A stretch of DNA of 64,000 bases from Lactiplantibacillus xiangfangensis (GCF_001438845.1 NZ_JQCL01000057.1:97951-161950), one strand, 5' to 3'; shown: positions 26,405 to 35,396, counted from the stretch's first letter. Notes: generated by a model not told the origin, from the sequence alone. Made by a program: numbers and translations.

Positions 26405-27064
26405 TTAACGCCACGGCATAACGAACACGCCGACTTGTAGTAGTAGGACGCCGCCAATTAAAATGACCCAGTCACTGGTACGTATCTGGATTTGACGGTA
26501 ATGTGTCCGGGGCGCGTCTTCCACAAAACCGTGTGAGGACATCGCCTGGGCAAGGTTTTGTGACCAGTTAATGGCGATTAAAATGGCTTTGAAGTAAAGC
26601 TGGGGTGACCAAAATGAAAGGGTCTGTCCCCGCATTAAGCCCGCGGCACGAATGACCTGCACCTCGTGTTTGATCTTTGGGGCCAAATTATAGGCAGCTA
26701 GGACCCCGTAAGCGAACTTAGAAGGTAAATGGCAGTTCTGTTCTAAGGAATCAGCCAAGGCTAAGACGTCGGTCGTCAGGGTCAGCGTGGCACCGGTAAA
26801 GACAAACGCGTAGATTCGGGTGAACAGGACCCACGCCATCAGTTCCTTTTGCCCGGTACCGTTGATGTACTGAGTGCTCCAGAGCCCAATCGCTGGAATT
26901 AACGGCACAATTAGGAGCCAGAGGAGCGTTCGGAGCTTAACGCGACAGGCTAGTAGGTAAATAATTGATAGAACGACTAGTGCGACGTTTAAGCTAACGA
27001 TATTTGTAAACGAAATTTCAAGTGCCACGATCAGTAGTAGCAATAATTTCAGGCTAGGATTCAT
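26405..27064 (-). CDS. ykoC: ECF transporter transmembrane protein, YkoC type
   Basis: 219 residues from ATG 27064, with GGGGGTG upstream inside the end of ykoD; a GTG three codons earlier is an alternative. About five hydrophobic segments, with the EcfT coupling-helix motif AAGLMRGQ near residue 145. It forms the T component of an energy-coupling factor transporter. It overlaps ykoD by 11 bp. Confidence 0.88.
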   Translation of the reverse strand: MNPSLKLLLLLIVALEISFTNIVSLNVALVVLSIIYLLACRVKLRTLLWLLIVPLIPAIGLWSTQYINGTGQKELMAWVLFTRIYAFVFTGATLTLTTDVLALADSLEQNCHLPSKFAYGVLAAYNLAPKIKHEVQVIRAAGLMRGQTLSFWSPQLYFKAILIAINWSQNLAQAMSSHGFVEDAPRTHYRQIQIRTSDWVILIGGVLLLQVGVFVMPWR

Positions 27065-28472
27065 GAGTCGCACCCCCGTATTGTAATCGGTGATCAGCCA
27101 GTCGCAGGTGATAGTCGATTAGTGGGGTTAACCCGGTGAGTTGGTGACTAATAATAATCAAAGTCTGATGAGTTTCCCGCAAAGTTGTTTGGAGCAGTCC
27201 AACGAGAGCGTGAATGGACTTTAAATCCAATCCCTTCAGTGGTTCATCCATTAACAAGACCGGTGACTGCATAATGAGCATTAATAAGATTTGTAACTTC
27301 TTTTTTTGCCCCTCACTCAGGGTATAAATGACCTGACCATCACGGCCCGCCAAGTTAAGTTGCGTCAGGGCCGCTTGGATGCGTGCGGGTGTAAAGTAAT
27401 CGCTGTACGCGTACTTTTGGCTCTGTGCGAGTTCTTCCGCCACGGTGATGTTAAAAAATTGAGCTTCGGCGTCTTGAAATAGTAACGCAACTTGCCGCGC
27501 GTAGCGTTTTTGCCGGAACTTTTGAATGTCTCGGCCCTGATAGCTGATGGTGCCGTCGTAAGGATTTAAACGCACGAGGGCCTCGAACAAGGTGGATTTA
27601 CCAGTCCCATTTGCCCCCGTAATTAGCGTGTTGTGGTGGGCATGAAGTTGTAGGTCGGTCGGGGTCAGCAAGGTATGTTCACCTTGACTGAGGCCCACCT
27701 GGTGGAGGTCAAATAACGGTTGTTCAACAACTGATGGTACCGGCCACGTTGGCAGCGCTTGCGGTTGAAAGGCCGCAAATAACTGCGCCCAGTCTGTCTG
27801 GGGGAGCATCTTCAATTGGTGTTCTGGCGTAATTTGAACCACGTGATCGACGAGCTCATCATAGCCCGCGTAGTCGTGGTCAGCCAAAATAATGGTTTTA
27901 CCACGGTGATCACGCAATTCGACCAACCGCCGCAATAAGCCGGCCCGAGCAATTGGATCAACACTCGCAAACGGTTCGTCTAGCAAAATGACGTCGCTAT
28001 CCATCGCAACGATGACCGCTAAGGCGACTTTTTGTTTTTCACCGCCAGATAACTGACTAAGGAGTCGTTTCTGTAAGTTGCGAATACCGACAAAATCGAG
28101 GGCACTTGTGAGGCGGTGCATGATAATTTGTGGGTCATTCTGCTGGTTTTCTAACGCAAAGATCAGTTCGTGTTCAACCGTATCCATAGCGAACTGCTGG
28201 TTAGGATTTTGAAACATCATGGCGACGCGCTTGGACCGGTCAGTTGCGGGGATGTCGCCAAGGAGAGCTTGGTCATAACGAATCTGGCCGTGTTCAGCTG
28301 GCAGCGACAATAGGCCCGCAATTAACTGCAGTAACGTTGATTTACCAGTCCCCGAAGGCCCCGTCAGTAGGGTGAACTGGTGGGCGGGAAACTGAGTAGT
28401 GACGTGTTCAAAAATGGGCGTCTGCGCCGATGAATACGTATAAGATAAATTTTCAAGCGCAATCGTCGCCAT
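27054..28472 (-). CDS. ykoD: ECF transporter double ATPase, YkoD type
   Basis: 472 residues with two fused ATPase domains. Domain 1 has GPSGTGKSTL (about 37-46), LSGGEKQKVAL and VILLDEPFASVDP. Domain 2 has GANGTGKSTL (about 288-297), LSEGQKKKLQI and VLLMDEPLKGLDL. The second signature is SEGQ rather than SGGQ. GGAGGTCC precedes the ATG. It sits between ykoE and ykoC, the arrangement of the thiamine-related ykoEDC system of Bacillus. Confidence 0.92.
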   Translation of the reverse strand: MATIALENLSYTYSSAQTPIFEHVTTQFPAHQFTLLTGPSGTGKSTLLQLIAGLLSLPAEHGQIRYDQALLGDIPATDRSKRVAMMFQNPNQQFAMDTVEHELIFALENQQNDPQIIMHRLTSALDFVGIRNLQKRLLSQLSGGEKQKVALAVIVAMDSDVILLDEPFASVDPIARAGLLRRLVELRDHRGKTIILADHDYAGYDELVDHVVQITPEHQLKMLPQTDWAQLFAAFQPQALPTWPVPSVVEQPLFDLHQVGLSQGEHTLLTPTDLQLHAHHNTLITGANGTGKSTLFEALVRLNPYDGTISYQGRDIQKFRQKRYARQVALLFQDAEAQFFNITVAEELAQSQKYAYSDYFTPARIQAALTQLNLAGRDGQVIYTLSEGQKKKLQILLMLIMQSPVLLMDEPLKGLDLKSIHALVGLLQTTLRETHQTLIIISHQLTGLTPLIDYHLRLADHRLQYGGATHES

Positions 28473-28492
28473 GAAAAAGGACCTCCGAAAAA

Positions 28493-29068
28493 TTAGTTAG
28501 TGTGTGTTTTTTTAAGAACATGGCTCCGGTCCAATAAATCCGTAATGGCACGGGTCAGTAACCCGCCAAAAACGAACATCGAACAGAACCGGATGACGAA
28601 GAAAAGTAGGAGTAGCCATAATTGTAACTTGGCGTACCCGCTACGTGCTAAGTCCCAACCAAAAGTGACGATGGTCGTGGTGGCAGCGGTCGCAACCAAG
28701 CCTAACCAGTCATAATGTTTGTACCGGGTCAGCGTGAAACCTAATTCTGATCCGACCCCTTGTAAGACACCTGAGATCATCGTTGAGGCACCCCATTGTC
28801 CCCCGAAAAGCATTTCAACAACGGATGCTAAAAATTCACCGAGGACTGAAGATCCTTTGATTCGTAACATGTAGCCGGCAAGCATTCCGGGCATACACCA
28901 GAGTCCGAGCAACAACTCGTTTGGAATTTGGCTCAAGCCTAACGGTGCGAATACCGCGGCCAAAATATCGTAAATATAGTTGGTCCCTAGGAAAATAATA
29001 CCGAAGAAAACGCCAATTAAAGCTAATAAAATAATGTCACTTAAATACCAATCTTTTACCCATTTCAC
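28493..29068 (-). CDS. ykoE: ECF transporter substrate-binding subunit, YkoE type (thiamine or HMP)
   Basis: 191 residues with a GTG start at 29068, chosen for the GGGAGG 8 bases upstream; the longer ATG frame would begin before that site. Five to six hydrophobic helices; segments LLLGLWCMPGMLAGYMLRIKG and GVLQGVGSELGF are typical of YkoE. Substrate is thiamine, hydroxymethylpyrimidine or a relative. This is inferred from the TPP riboswitch directly upstream and the family. The three ykoEDC genes are tightly packed and cotranscribed. Confidence 0.9.
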   Translation of the reverse strand: MKWVKDWYLSDIILLALIGVFFGIIFLGTNYIYDILAAVFAPLGLSQIPNELLLGLWCMPGMLAGYMLRIKGSSVLGEFLASVVEMLFGGQWGASTMISGVLQGVGSELGFTLTRYKHYDWLGLVATAATTTIVTFGWDLARSGYAKLQLWLLLLFFVIRFCSMFVFGGLLTRAITDLLDRSHVLKKTHTN

Positions 29069-29113
29069 AAGTGAAACCTCCCATAATATCTGATTCATTC
29101 ACAGCATCCGTGC

Positions 29114-29262
29114 GACAAAAAACGCCTACCACGCAAAACGGCGGTAGACGGCTAAGTCATCATTGATGGTTCCCCAAATAAAAGCATTGCTTCCTGCGCT
29201 GGCATTGTCCAGATTCAGGTTCAATGGGTATTATCTCAGCCGTAGTTGGCACCCCAGTTGCT
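29114..29262 (-). promoter_or_regulatory. TPP riboswitch with terminator
   Basis: On the minus strand the aptamer has GGGGTGC, CTGAGA, ACCC, GAACCTGA, CTGG and AATGCCAGCG in the THI-box order (about 29187-29258). A terminator CGTCTACC / GGTAGGCG plus six T follows (29114-29151). High thiamine diphosphate should stop transcription of ykoEDC. Confidence 0.95.
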
Positions 29263-29413
29263 ATTGTGGATGATAGGATTAGTGTAACGGAAAAATTTAG
29301 GAAGCGCAATCAAAATCCGTCGATTAGAAAGCAAAGTTCACTAGAAAATCAAGAATATGTGGTTTACTAAGAATAGTAGCTAAAAAAGTAAACTTTGTTA
29401 GGAGGGTTGCTCC

Positions 29414-29890
29414 ATGACGACGGAGATTTATGATTTTACGGAAACTGAAATGAGTGGTGAGACCCTGGCGTTGTCCCAATACCGTGGAAAAGTGTTACTG
29501 ATTGTGAACACGGCCAGCAATTGCGGCCTGGCGCCGCAGTTCAAGGGATTGGAGACGTTATATCGGCGCTATCAAGGTGAGGGACTAGTGATTTTAGGCC
29601 TGCCATCGAACCAATTTCATCAGGAAAAAGCGGATGACACTGAGACGCACGACTATTGTCAGCGGCACTACGGCGTGACGTTCCCGATGACGAAACGGGT
29701 GATGGTCAATGGCGACGAAGCTGATCCGTTGTTCACCTATCTAAAACGGACGGCGGGTCACGGCCGAATCAAGTGGAATTTCACGAAATTCTTAATTGGG
29801 CGTGATGGACGCGTCTTAAATCGCTTCGCCCCCACAACGCGTCCAATTGCCTTTGAAACAGCAATTCAAGATGCGTTAGCTGATCGATAA
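29414..29890 (+). CDS. gpo: Glutathione peroxidase-like thiol peroxidase
   Basis: 158 residues. VNTASNCGLAPQF places the peroxidatic Cys at 37 in place of selenocysteine; LGLPSNQF and IKWNFTKFLIGRDG (about 118-131) complete the active site. Lactobacilli of this type use thioredoxin-like donors for such enzymes. A ribosome site AGGAGGG precedes the ATG. It lies 30 bp before an aldo-keto reductase on the same strand, so the two are likely cotranscribed as a detoxification pair. Confidence 0.93.
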   Translation: MTTEIYDFTETEMSGETLALSQYRGKVLLIVNTASNCGLAPQFKGLETLYRRYQGEGLVILGLPSNQFHQEKADDTETHDYCQRHYGVTFPMTKRVMVNGDEADPLFTYLKRTAGHGRIKWNFTKFLIGRDGRVLNRFAPTTRPIAFETAIQDALADR

Positions 29891-29920
29891 TGATTAGAAA
29901 TAAGTTAGGAGTGGCATTAG

Positions 29921-30751
29921 TTGGAAACATATACGTTGAGGGACGGTTTGACCGTCCCTAAGGTTGGATTTGGAACTTATAAATTAAACGGAGCCCACGG
30001 TGTTCAGGTGATTGATTCAGCGATTGACCGGGGCTACCGGTTGTTGGATACGGCGTTTAATTATGAAAATGAAGGGGCCGTTGGTGAGGCGGTCCGGCGT
30101 TCTTCCGTGCCACGTTCGGAATTGATTATCTCTTCAAAGTTACCGGGCCGGCACCACGCCTATGATCAAGCAATTGAAACGATTCAGGAATCACTGTATC
30201 GCGCTGGGTTAGACTACTATGACCTTTACTTGATCCACTGGCCAAATCCGAAAGAAGATCACTACGTTGAAGCTTGGCAAGCGTTGATTGACGCGCAAAA
30301 GTTGGGATTGGTTCGCTCGATTGGGGTTTCAAACTTTTTGCCAGCGCACTTAGACCGTTTGGAAAAAGAAACGGGCGTGATGCCTGTCATCAACCAAGTG
30401 GAACTCCACCCGTACTTTAACCAGCAGGCCCAACGCGACTACGATGCCGCCCACGGTATTTTGACGCAGGACTGGAGTCCATTGGGGCGCGCCAGTGAAA
30501 TGTTACAAAATCCAGTTTTGAAAGAAATCGCGGCGCGTTATCAGAAGAACGTCGGCCAATTGATTTTGCGGTGGGAAGTTCAATTAGGAACGTTACCAAT
30601 TCCGAAGTCGTCTACGCCTAAACGGCAATTAGGTAATCGCGATATCTTTGACTTTGAAATTACCGCTGAAGACATGGCGACCATCAATGGCCTGAGTTCT
30701 GCGGATGGTCGGTTGAAGAATCAGAATCCGGCCTTTTACCAAGAGTTTTAA
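29921..30751 (+). CDS. Aldo/keto reductase (2,5-diketo-gluconate reductase-like)
   Basis: 276 residues with a TTG start preceded by AGGAGTGG. Motifs GFGTYKL, LLDTAFNYENE (catalytic Asp and Tyr), ISSKLPG (Lys), LIHWPNPK (His) and IPKSSTPKR (NADPH binding) are all present. It should reduce carbonyl compounds using NADPH in the cytosol. Cotranscribed with the peroxidase upstream; a large hairpin terminator follows. Confidence 0.92.
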   Translation: METYTLRDGLTVPKVGFGTYKLNGAHGVQVIDSAIDRGYRLLDTAFNYENEGAVGEAVRRSSVPRSELIISSKLPGRHHAYDQAIETIQESLYRAGLDYYDLYLIHWPNPKEDHYVEAWQALIDAQKLGLVRSIGVSNFLPAHLDRLEKETGVMPVINQVELHPYFNQQAQRDYDAAHGILTQDWSPLGRASEMLQNPVLKEIAARYQKNVGQLILRWEVQLGTLPIPKSSTPKRQLGNRDIFDFEITAEDMATINGLSSADGRLKNQNPAFYQEF

Positions 30752-30782
30752 GTGTAAGGGCTAATAAATGTGAATAAAAGAT

Positions 30783-30856
30783 AACCCAGCGTTAAAGGCC
30801 ACAGATTATACTAACCAATCTGGTAGTACGATCTGTAGCTTTTAACGCTGGGTTAT
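30783..30856. terminator. Large hairpin terminator between convergent genes
   Basis: AACCCAGCGTTAAA pairs with TTTAACGCTGGGTT, with an inner CACAGAT / ATCTGT stem. Confidence 0.82.
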
Positions 30857-30879
30857 TTTAGTGGCTGTTCTTTTAAAAC

Positions 30880-31350
30880 TTAGTCATGGTTAATGGTGAT
30901 AATTTTAACTTGGTAATTGCCGTTCGGTGCGCTGACCGTCACAACGTCACCCGTACTGTGATTTGCGAGTGCGGCCCCGATTGGAGAGGTGAAGGAGATT
31001 TTGTTTTCTTCTAAGTTAGCTTCTTGCTTCCCAACGAGCTGATAGGTGAGCTGGTCATGATCATCCATAAACTCAATGGTCACAAACTTGCCAATGTCCA
31101 GTTTGTCATTATCTGCTGGCTGAACGACCTGCGCGTATTGGAGCTGTTTGTTTAAAAAGCGTAACCGGCTTTCTAAGCGTCCTAAATCACGTTTAGCATT
31201 CGTATACTCGGCATTTTCCGAACGGTCACCAAGCGCTGCTGCGGCGGCCAAGACTTTGATGCGGTGGGGGCGTTGGTCCTTTAAGCTTTCAATTTCTTGT
31301 TCAATGGCGTGATAGCCCGCGGGCGTCATTTTATTAAAAGTTGGTTCCAT
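30880..31350 (-). CDS. greA: Transcription elongation factor GreA
   Basis: 156 residues, standard length. The N-terminal coiled coil has the acidic tip region GDRSENAEYTNAK (about 48-60). The C-terminal FKBP-like domain has ISFTSPIGAALANHSTGDVV. It rescues backtracked RNA polymerase. Lactobacilli commonly have more than one GreA, so this may be a paralogue. GAGG lies about 12 bases before the ATG. Confidence 0.93.
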   Translation of the reverse strand: MEPTFNKMTPAGYHAIEQEIESLKDQRPHRIKVLAAAAALGDRSENAEYTNAKRDLGRLESRLRFLNKQLQYAQVVQPADNDKLDIGKFVTIEFMDDHDQLTYQLVGKQEANLEENKISFTSPIGAALANHSTGDVVTVSAPNGNYQVKIITINHD

Positions 31351-31498
31351 GGTCTCAAACCTCGATTATCTTGAATTTCTGGGAATAGTTTACCGCAATG
31401 GTGGATAAATTCAATGGGAGCCAAATGGAACTAGTATTTTGCCGGATTTAGCGCAATAATCGAACCGGTTCATAAATATTTTTATAAAAGGGGATTGC

Positions 31499-32095
31499 AT
31501 GATGAATTTGATTACTAAATTAGGGGTTGTAACGTTAGCCGCTGTGACGGTTGCGCCATTAGCAAGTACCGTTGCGCCGGTCACCGCACAAGCTAAGACG
31601 GTAAAAAAGAGTAGCAAGAAGAAAGCCAAAACTTACAAAATTAGCAAAAACATTCTTAAGAGTCATAAAAAGGTTATGGTGAAACTTGAGACAAAACGCC
31701 GTCGGGGAATGGTTTTGTTACAGACGAGCAAGAAAAACTTACGGATTATCTGTAACTTCAGCTCTGAAACTTCGCACATTAATTATAAAATCAAGAAGCA
31801 AACGGTTAAGGGTAGCACGATGACTTTAAAGTTAACGCCAAAGTTAAGTAAAGCTGACATTAAATATGGTTTTGCGAAGGGTTCAGGAACAATCAAGTTA
31901 GTTCGCAAAGGGAAGAATAGCTATACGATTCCGACTATTTACGCTTCTGATCAGTACCGGATCAACGGTCACAAGTATCAAAATTACAATATGTGGCAAA
32001 AACCTAAGAAGGTTTCAGTAAAGAAGTTACAAGTTATGAGTTTAGCTAAGCTGAAGTCTATCCGTGGCCTTTTTGCTTCAGATTACAAGTTCTAG
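31499..32095 (+). CDS. Secreted basic protein, unknown function
   Basis: 198 residues. ATG 31499 or 31502 is used; GGGGA precedes. A signal peptide (TKLGVVTLAAVTVAPLAST...) probably cleaves after VTAQA near residue 33. The mature part is rich in Lys and Ser (KKSSKKKAKTYKISKN) with a beta-strand pattern, and its style resembles the secreted protein at 33915-34571. No catalytic motif is recognised; it is probably a surface or released protein. A terminator follows. Confidence 0.75.
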   Translation: MMNLITKLGVVTLAAVTVAPLASTVAPVTAQAKTVKKSSKKKAKTYKISKNILKSHKKVMVKLETKRRRGMVLLQTSKKNLRIICNFSSETSHINYKIKKQTVKGSTMTLKLTPKLSKADIKYGFAKGSGTIKLVRKGKNSYTIPTIYASDQYRINGHKYQNYNMWQKPKKVSVKKLQVMSLAKLKSIRGLFASDYKF

Positions 32096-32108
32096 TAAAT
32101 CGCCGAAA

Positions 32109-32150
32109 GAAGAGGTCACTTGAGAGGAAAATCGCAAGTAACCTCTTTTT
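32109..32150 (+). terminator. Terminator of the secreted protein gene
   Basis: GAGGT-ACTTG pairs with CAAGT-ACCTC, followed by six T. Confidence 0.8.
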
Positions 32151-32375
32151 TAGTGACCGAACGATGAGTGAAAATAGAAAAAAGGCAAAAAAATAGCCAA
32201 TAGCTTTCCAGGCCTTGGCTAGTCGTAGAGTTTCTCACGCTCTACGGAGTTACGAACAAGTTAAGTATAGGCAAAATAATCAGAAAATACAATTTATTTG
32301 TTATGAATCTAAGGCGGAAACTGACAATAATGAGAACGCTATCAAACAAAAAATGAATTATTTGAAGCAAACCCC

Positions 32376-32416
32376 TTGAATTTTAGTCTAGACCAATATA
32401 CAATTGGACTATACCA
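32376..32416 (+). promoter_or_regulatory. nagB promoter with two NagR/YvoA-type operators
   Basis: -35 TTGAAT (32376-32381), 17-bp spacer and -10 TACAAT (32399-32404). AGTCTAGACCAAT (32385-32397) lies in the spacer and ATTGGACTATACCA (32403-32416) just after. Both resemble the GntR-family NagR/YvoA site (ATTGGTATAGACCA-like) in opposite orientations. Confidence 0.7.
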
Positions 32417-32439
32417 AACAAAGAGGGAGTCAGTTAATT

Positions 32440-33153
32440 ATGAAAGTTATCGTAGTAAAGGATCAAGCTGCCGGCGGCAAAGAAGGATACAAAGTATTTA
32501 AGGATGCTCTGGACAATGGGGCAAAAGTATTTGGGTTGGCAACTGGTTCAACTCCTATCACGACTTACAAGGAAATCATCAATAGTGATTTAGATTTCAG
32601 TAACTGCACGTCTGTTAACTTGGACGAATATGTTGGTATTGCACCAGACAACGAACAAAGTTACAAGTACTTCATGCAAACAAACTTATTTAACGACAAG
32701 CCATTCAAGGAATCATTCTTACCAAATGGTTTAGCTTCAGACCCAGAAGCAGAAGTAAAACGTTATGACAAAGTTATTGACGAACACCCAATTGACTTAC
32801 AAATTTTAGGCCTTGGCCGTAACGGTCACATTGGCTTTAACGAACCAGGTACGTCACGCGACGTTACAACCCACGTGGTTGATTTAACGGAATCAACGAT
32901 TGAAGCAAACTCACGCTTCTTCGCCAGCGAAAACGATGTTCCTAAGCAAGCCTTCTCAATGGGCTTAGCTTCCATCATGAAGAGCAAGCACTTATTGCTT
33001 GAAGCCTTTGGTGAAAATAAGGCCGATGCCGTTAAAGGCATGATCGAAGGTCCTGATACCGTTGACTTACCAGCAAGTATCTTGCAAAACCATCCGAACG
33101 TAACCGTTGTGATTGATGAAGCGGCTGCAAGTAAGTTAAGCAAAAAATACTAA
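32440..33153 (+). CDS. nagB: Glucosamine-6-phosphate deaminase
   Basis: 237 residues from ATG 32440, with AGAGGGAG upstream; an upstream in-frame start overlaps the promoter and is rejected. Motifs [20 protein letters not shown] and [14 protein letters not shown] are standard. It converts glucosamine-6-phosphate to fructose-6-phosphate and ammonia, feeding amino sugars into glycolysis. The operators upstream suggest derepression by amino-sugar phosphates. It is monocistronic, without nagA beside it. Confidence 0.96.
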   Translation: MKVIVVKDQAAGGKEGYKVFKDALDNGAKVFGLATGSTPITTYKEIINSDLDFSNCTSVNLDEYVGIAPDNEQSYKYFMQTNLFNDKPFKESFLPNGLASDPEAEVKRYDKVIDEHPIDLQILGLGRNGHIGFNEPGTSRDVTTHVVDLTESTIEANSRFFASENDVPKQAFSMGLASIMKSKHLLLEAFGENKADAVKGMIEGPDTVDLPASILQNHPNVTVVIDEAAASKLSKKY

Positions 33154-33167
33154 ACTTTAACAGTTAA

Positions 33168-33211
33168 TAAAAACGTCCGGTAACTTGAAAAAGTTATTGG
33201 ACGTTTTTGTC
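33168..33211 (+). terminator. Terminator of nagB
   Basis: AAAAACGTCC-GTAACTT pairs with AAGTTA-GGACGTTTTT. Confidence 0.85.
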
Positions 33212-33560
33212 GTTTATTTTAAGACATGAAATTTTTGCAGCAGTGTAATAGGTGATTTTTATAGGTTTCGTTTTACCCCAGCCATGCATAGTCTTTTTCT
33301 TGACGGCTTTGCCAAGATATTTCTGAATATAGGGATTAACCTTGGCGAATTTTTTCTTACCTTGTTTAGCAGTTTTGACATTGACTAGGTTTATGCTAAA
33401 TGGACTAGAAGATTGCCAAGATTTTTGGGCAAAAAGGTAACCTAAAAAATGTCGATTCGACAGTACAGTGCTATTTACTAATCCTTTGTCCGCAAGATGA
33501 TACCTGGTTGGCCAACTGAAATAAAATTTTGGAGCGCTAGAGTCTTTAAAATAAGCTTTT
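33194..33560 (-). pseudogene. Truncated paralogue of the secreted protein at 33915-34571
   Basis: Reading on the minus strand, about 120 codons are open up to TAA 33194-33196 but have no start codon, signal peptide or ribosome site. The product matches the C-terminal half of the neighbouring secreted protein: NPYIQKYLGKAVKKKTMHGWGK versus NPYIKKYLGKSVKKTSVHGQGK (first 22 aligned residues abridged), followed by ITYYTA versus VTYYTA. It begins right after the stop of the small membrane protein gene, so it looks like a decayed duplicate. Confidence 0.75.
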
Positions 33561-33834
33561 ACTTGTTAGTTGCTGAAATAACTATAAAGGCGTATATGAT
33601 AGCTAATATGGCAATTACGATCAGCAGAAGAACGCCTAATAGTTTGTGCCAAATATTCTGAGAAAAATACGGTAAAAACTCAAGATATGTTCCTATTAGC
33701 AAGATTCCCGCACCTGATCCACCTAATTTGAAATCGGTGTTTACTGCAATAAAGGGTACTACGAGAATAGCTAGTATACCGATGACACCCATTAAATTGA
33801 TTATGTTGTTTTCTGAAATGAAATTATATTTCAT
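33559..33834 (-). CDS. Small membrane protein, unknown function
   Basis: 91 residues from ATG 33834, for which AAAGGATGG lies 8 bases upstream; a longer frame starts at an ATG without a site. Three hydrophobic segments cover about residues 12-32, 38-55 and 63-87. No family recognised. It lies between a decayed gene and the secreted protein gene, all on the minus strand. Confidence 0.65.
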   Translation of the reverse strand: MKYNFISENNIINLMGVIGILAILVVPFIAVNTDFKLGGSGAGILLIGTYLEFLPYFSQNIWHKLLGVLLLIVIAILAIIYAFIVISATNK

Positions 33835-33914
33835 TGATATGACCATCCTTTGTACTTCCAAGAATGAACGGTGAATTTTCTTCCACAACTAAAGCTACAA
33901 ATTAAATTATTTTT

Positions 33915-34571
33915 TTACTTTAAGTTGACGATAGGCTTTAGAGCAGTGTAGTAAGTCACTTTGATGTGCTTGAGTTTACCTTGTCCATGTACGGACGTCT
34001 TTTTGACGGACTTGCCGAGGTATTTCTTGATATACGGATTGATTTTAGCGTAATCATGACGGTTCTTTTTCGCAGTTTTTACGCTATTCACACCCATCCC
34101 ATAAGGGTTAGGATTTTCCCAAGATTTCTGGCCAATTCCTTTCTTGGACTTGGACCAAATATTGAAGGTGTAGTAATGTTCTTCTTCGTTGTAGGCAATT
34201 AAGACTTTATGATGCTTAATCGTCGTTTGCCGGACCGTCTCACCACCGACGCCGTGGGCAAAGTAAAGGGTGTTGGACTTGGCACCAGTAACTTTATAAG
34301 GCGTGAAGTATTGTTCGCTATTATAAACGGCACTATTTGGATTGCGAGAGTGCCGGTATTTAGAATTACCAAAGCGTTTGGCGGTTACCTTAATTTTATA
34401 CGTTTTTCCCTTGGCTTTTTGATACCAAGTTCCCCGAAATTTCTTCGGCATACTCTTTAGTTTGTGTGTCTTAATTGCGGCTTGTGCCGATACCGGTTGT
34501 TGGTTAAGGCCAATAACGCCGATCCCCATGAGCGCAGTCGTTAGCGCGAGTTCTTTAACAAGTTTGTGCAT
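33915..34571 (-). CDS. Secreted basic protein, unknown function
   Basis: 218 residues from ATG 34571, with GGAGGGAAA upstream. A signal peptide (LALTTALMGIGVIGLNQQ...) probably ends after VSAQA near 30. The mature part is basic and rich in Tyr, Lys and His, starting FRGTWY-like (KKFRGTWYQKAKGKTYKIKV), the opening of a lipocalin-like or beta-barrel repeat common in lactobacillar secreted proteins. Homologous to the truncated copy at 33194-33560. Function unknown. Confidence 0.78.
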   Translation of the reverse strand: MHKLVKELALTTALMGIGVIGLNQQPVSAQAAIKTHKLKSMPKKFRGTWYQKAKGKTYKIKVTAKRFGNSKYRHSRNPNSAVYNSEQYFTPYKVTGAKSNTLYFAHGVGGETVRQTTIKHHKVLIAYNEEEHYYTFNIWSKSKKGIGQKSWENPNPYGMGVNSVKTAKKNRHDYAKINPYIKKYLGKSVKKTSVHGQGKLKHIKVTYYTALKPIVNLK

Positions 34572-34753
34572 GTGATTTCCCTCCAAATATAAATAACTTT
34601 ATAATTATAGCGCTAAAAATTGACGTGGAATCATTAATTTATGCATAAATACCCAGCGTCTATCTTGCTAAACGATGTGCGTAACCGCTAAAATTAAAGT
34701 AGCAAAAGAAGTCGGGGTGGGAAACATCGGAGTAACGAGCAATACTATTAGTA

Positions 34754-34909
34754 TTGATTGTGGCGCTGATTGCTATCGGGGGACTTGGGATTCGACGTCA
34801 TCAGCCTCAATTGATCATCATTGCGAGCTTAGGGTTAGCTCTAATTGTGATTGGCATGATCTGGTTTATTTTGACACCAGATCCCAATGGCGCAGCAATC
34901 ATGTTATAA
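34754..34909 (+). CDS. Possible small two-helix membrane protein
   Basis: A 51-codon open stretch ends at TAA 34907-34909, just before a terminator. It codes two hydrophobic helices (LIVALIAIGGLG and LIIIASLGLALIVIGMIWFI). The only in-frame start is TTG 34754, with no well-placed ribosome site, so it may be a decayed gene. An overlapping ORF in another frame lacks any protein-like character. Confidence 0.35.
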   Translation: MIVALIAIGGLGIRRHQPQLIIIASLGLALIVIGMIWFILTPDPNGAAIML

Positions 34910-34933
34910 AAGTAAAGACACCACTTAGATGGT

Positions 34934-34974
34934 ACTAAAAGAGAAGCATTCCCAAAAAAGGATGCTTCTCTTTT
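34934..34974 (+). terminator. Terminator
   Basis: AAAAGAGAAGCAT pairs with ATGCTTCTCTTTT. Confidence 0.85.
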
Positions 34975-35039
34975 AACTTGATCCATAGAGAAATTAGGAT
35001 TAAATAGATTATTCAGCGTGGCATCAGTGGGTACAATAG

Positions 35040-35258
35040 CTAATCATCAATCTCGTCCCATTCGTTATCTTCCTGTGAAACACTATCACGAAAACCGGTC
35101 CAATCGGTTTCATTATCAAATAAATTATTGCGTAGAGGCGTCATGACAAGCGTATCACCCAACTTGACGATCTTGTACTCATCGCCGGCCACCGCTTTTA
35201 GCTCAGGGGGGAAGATAGCACCGACAGAATTTCCAAATTTGCGCATTGTTATTTCCAT
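35040..35258 (-). CDS. AbrB/MazE-like antitoxin, no toxin partner
   Basis: 72 residues from ATG 35258, with GAGGAG 8 bases upstream. The N-terminal SpoVT/AbrB fold reads MRKFGNSVGAIFPPELK; the C-terminus is acidic (DNEWDEIDD), as in MazE antitoxins. Downstream on the same strand no MazF-like or other ORF is present: only about 100 bp to a terminator. It is an orphan antitoxin or a stand-alone regulator. Confidence 0.75.
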   Translation of the reverse strand: MEITMRKFGNSVGAIFPPELKAVAGDEYKIVKLGDTLVMTPLRNNLFDNETDWTGFRDSVSQEDNEWDEIDD

Positions 35259-35344
35259 ACCGCACACTCCTCAAGTATTTGATGTTATACCGAATATAAT
35301 TTGATTCAACCCGATAGACAACAAATCAGTCTCAGTAAAATAGA

Positions 35345-35396
35345 AAAAACCGCCACAACAGAAACCCATTAATATGCTTCTGCTGCGGCGGTTTTT
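35345..35396 (-). terminator. Terminator of the dipeptidase gene
   Basis: AAAAACCGCC-CAGAA pairs with TTCTG-GGCGGTTTTT. Confidence 0.82.

Noticed and set aside
32150..32375. Possible riboswitch in the nagB upstream region
   Set aside because: Small hairpins (GTAGAG..CTCTAC, AGCCAA..TTGGCT) exist, but they lie upstream of the clear promoter and match no family.
34675..34938. 87-aa plus-strand ORF
   Set aside because: Composition is not protein-like; the overlapping frame with two hydrophobic helices is the better candidate.
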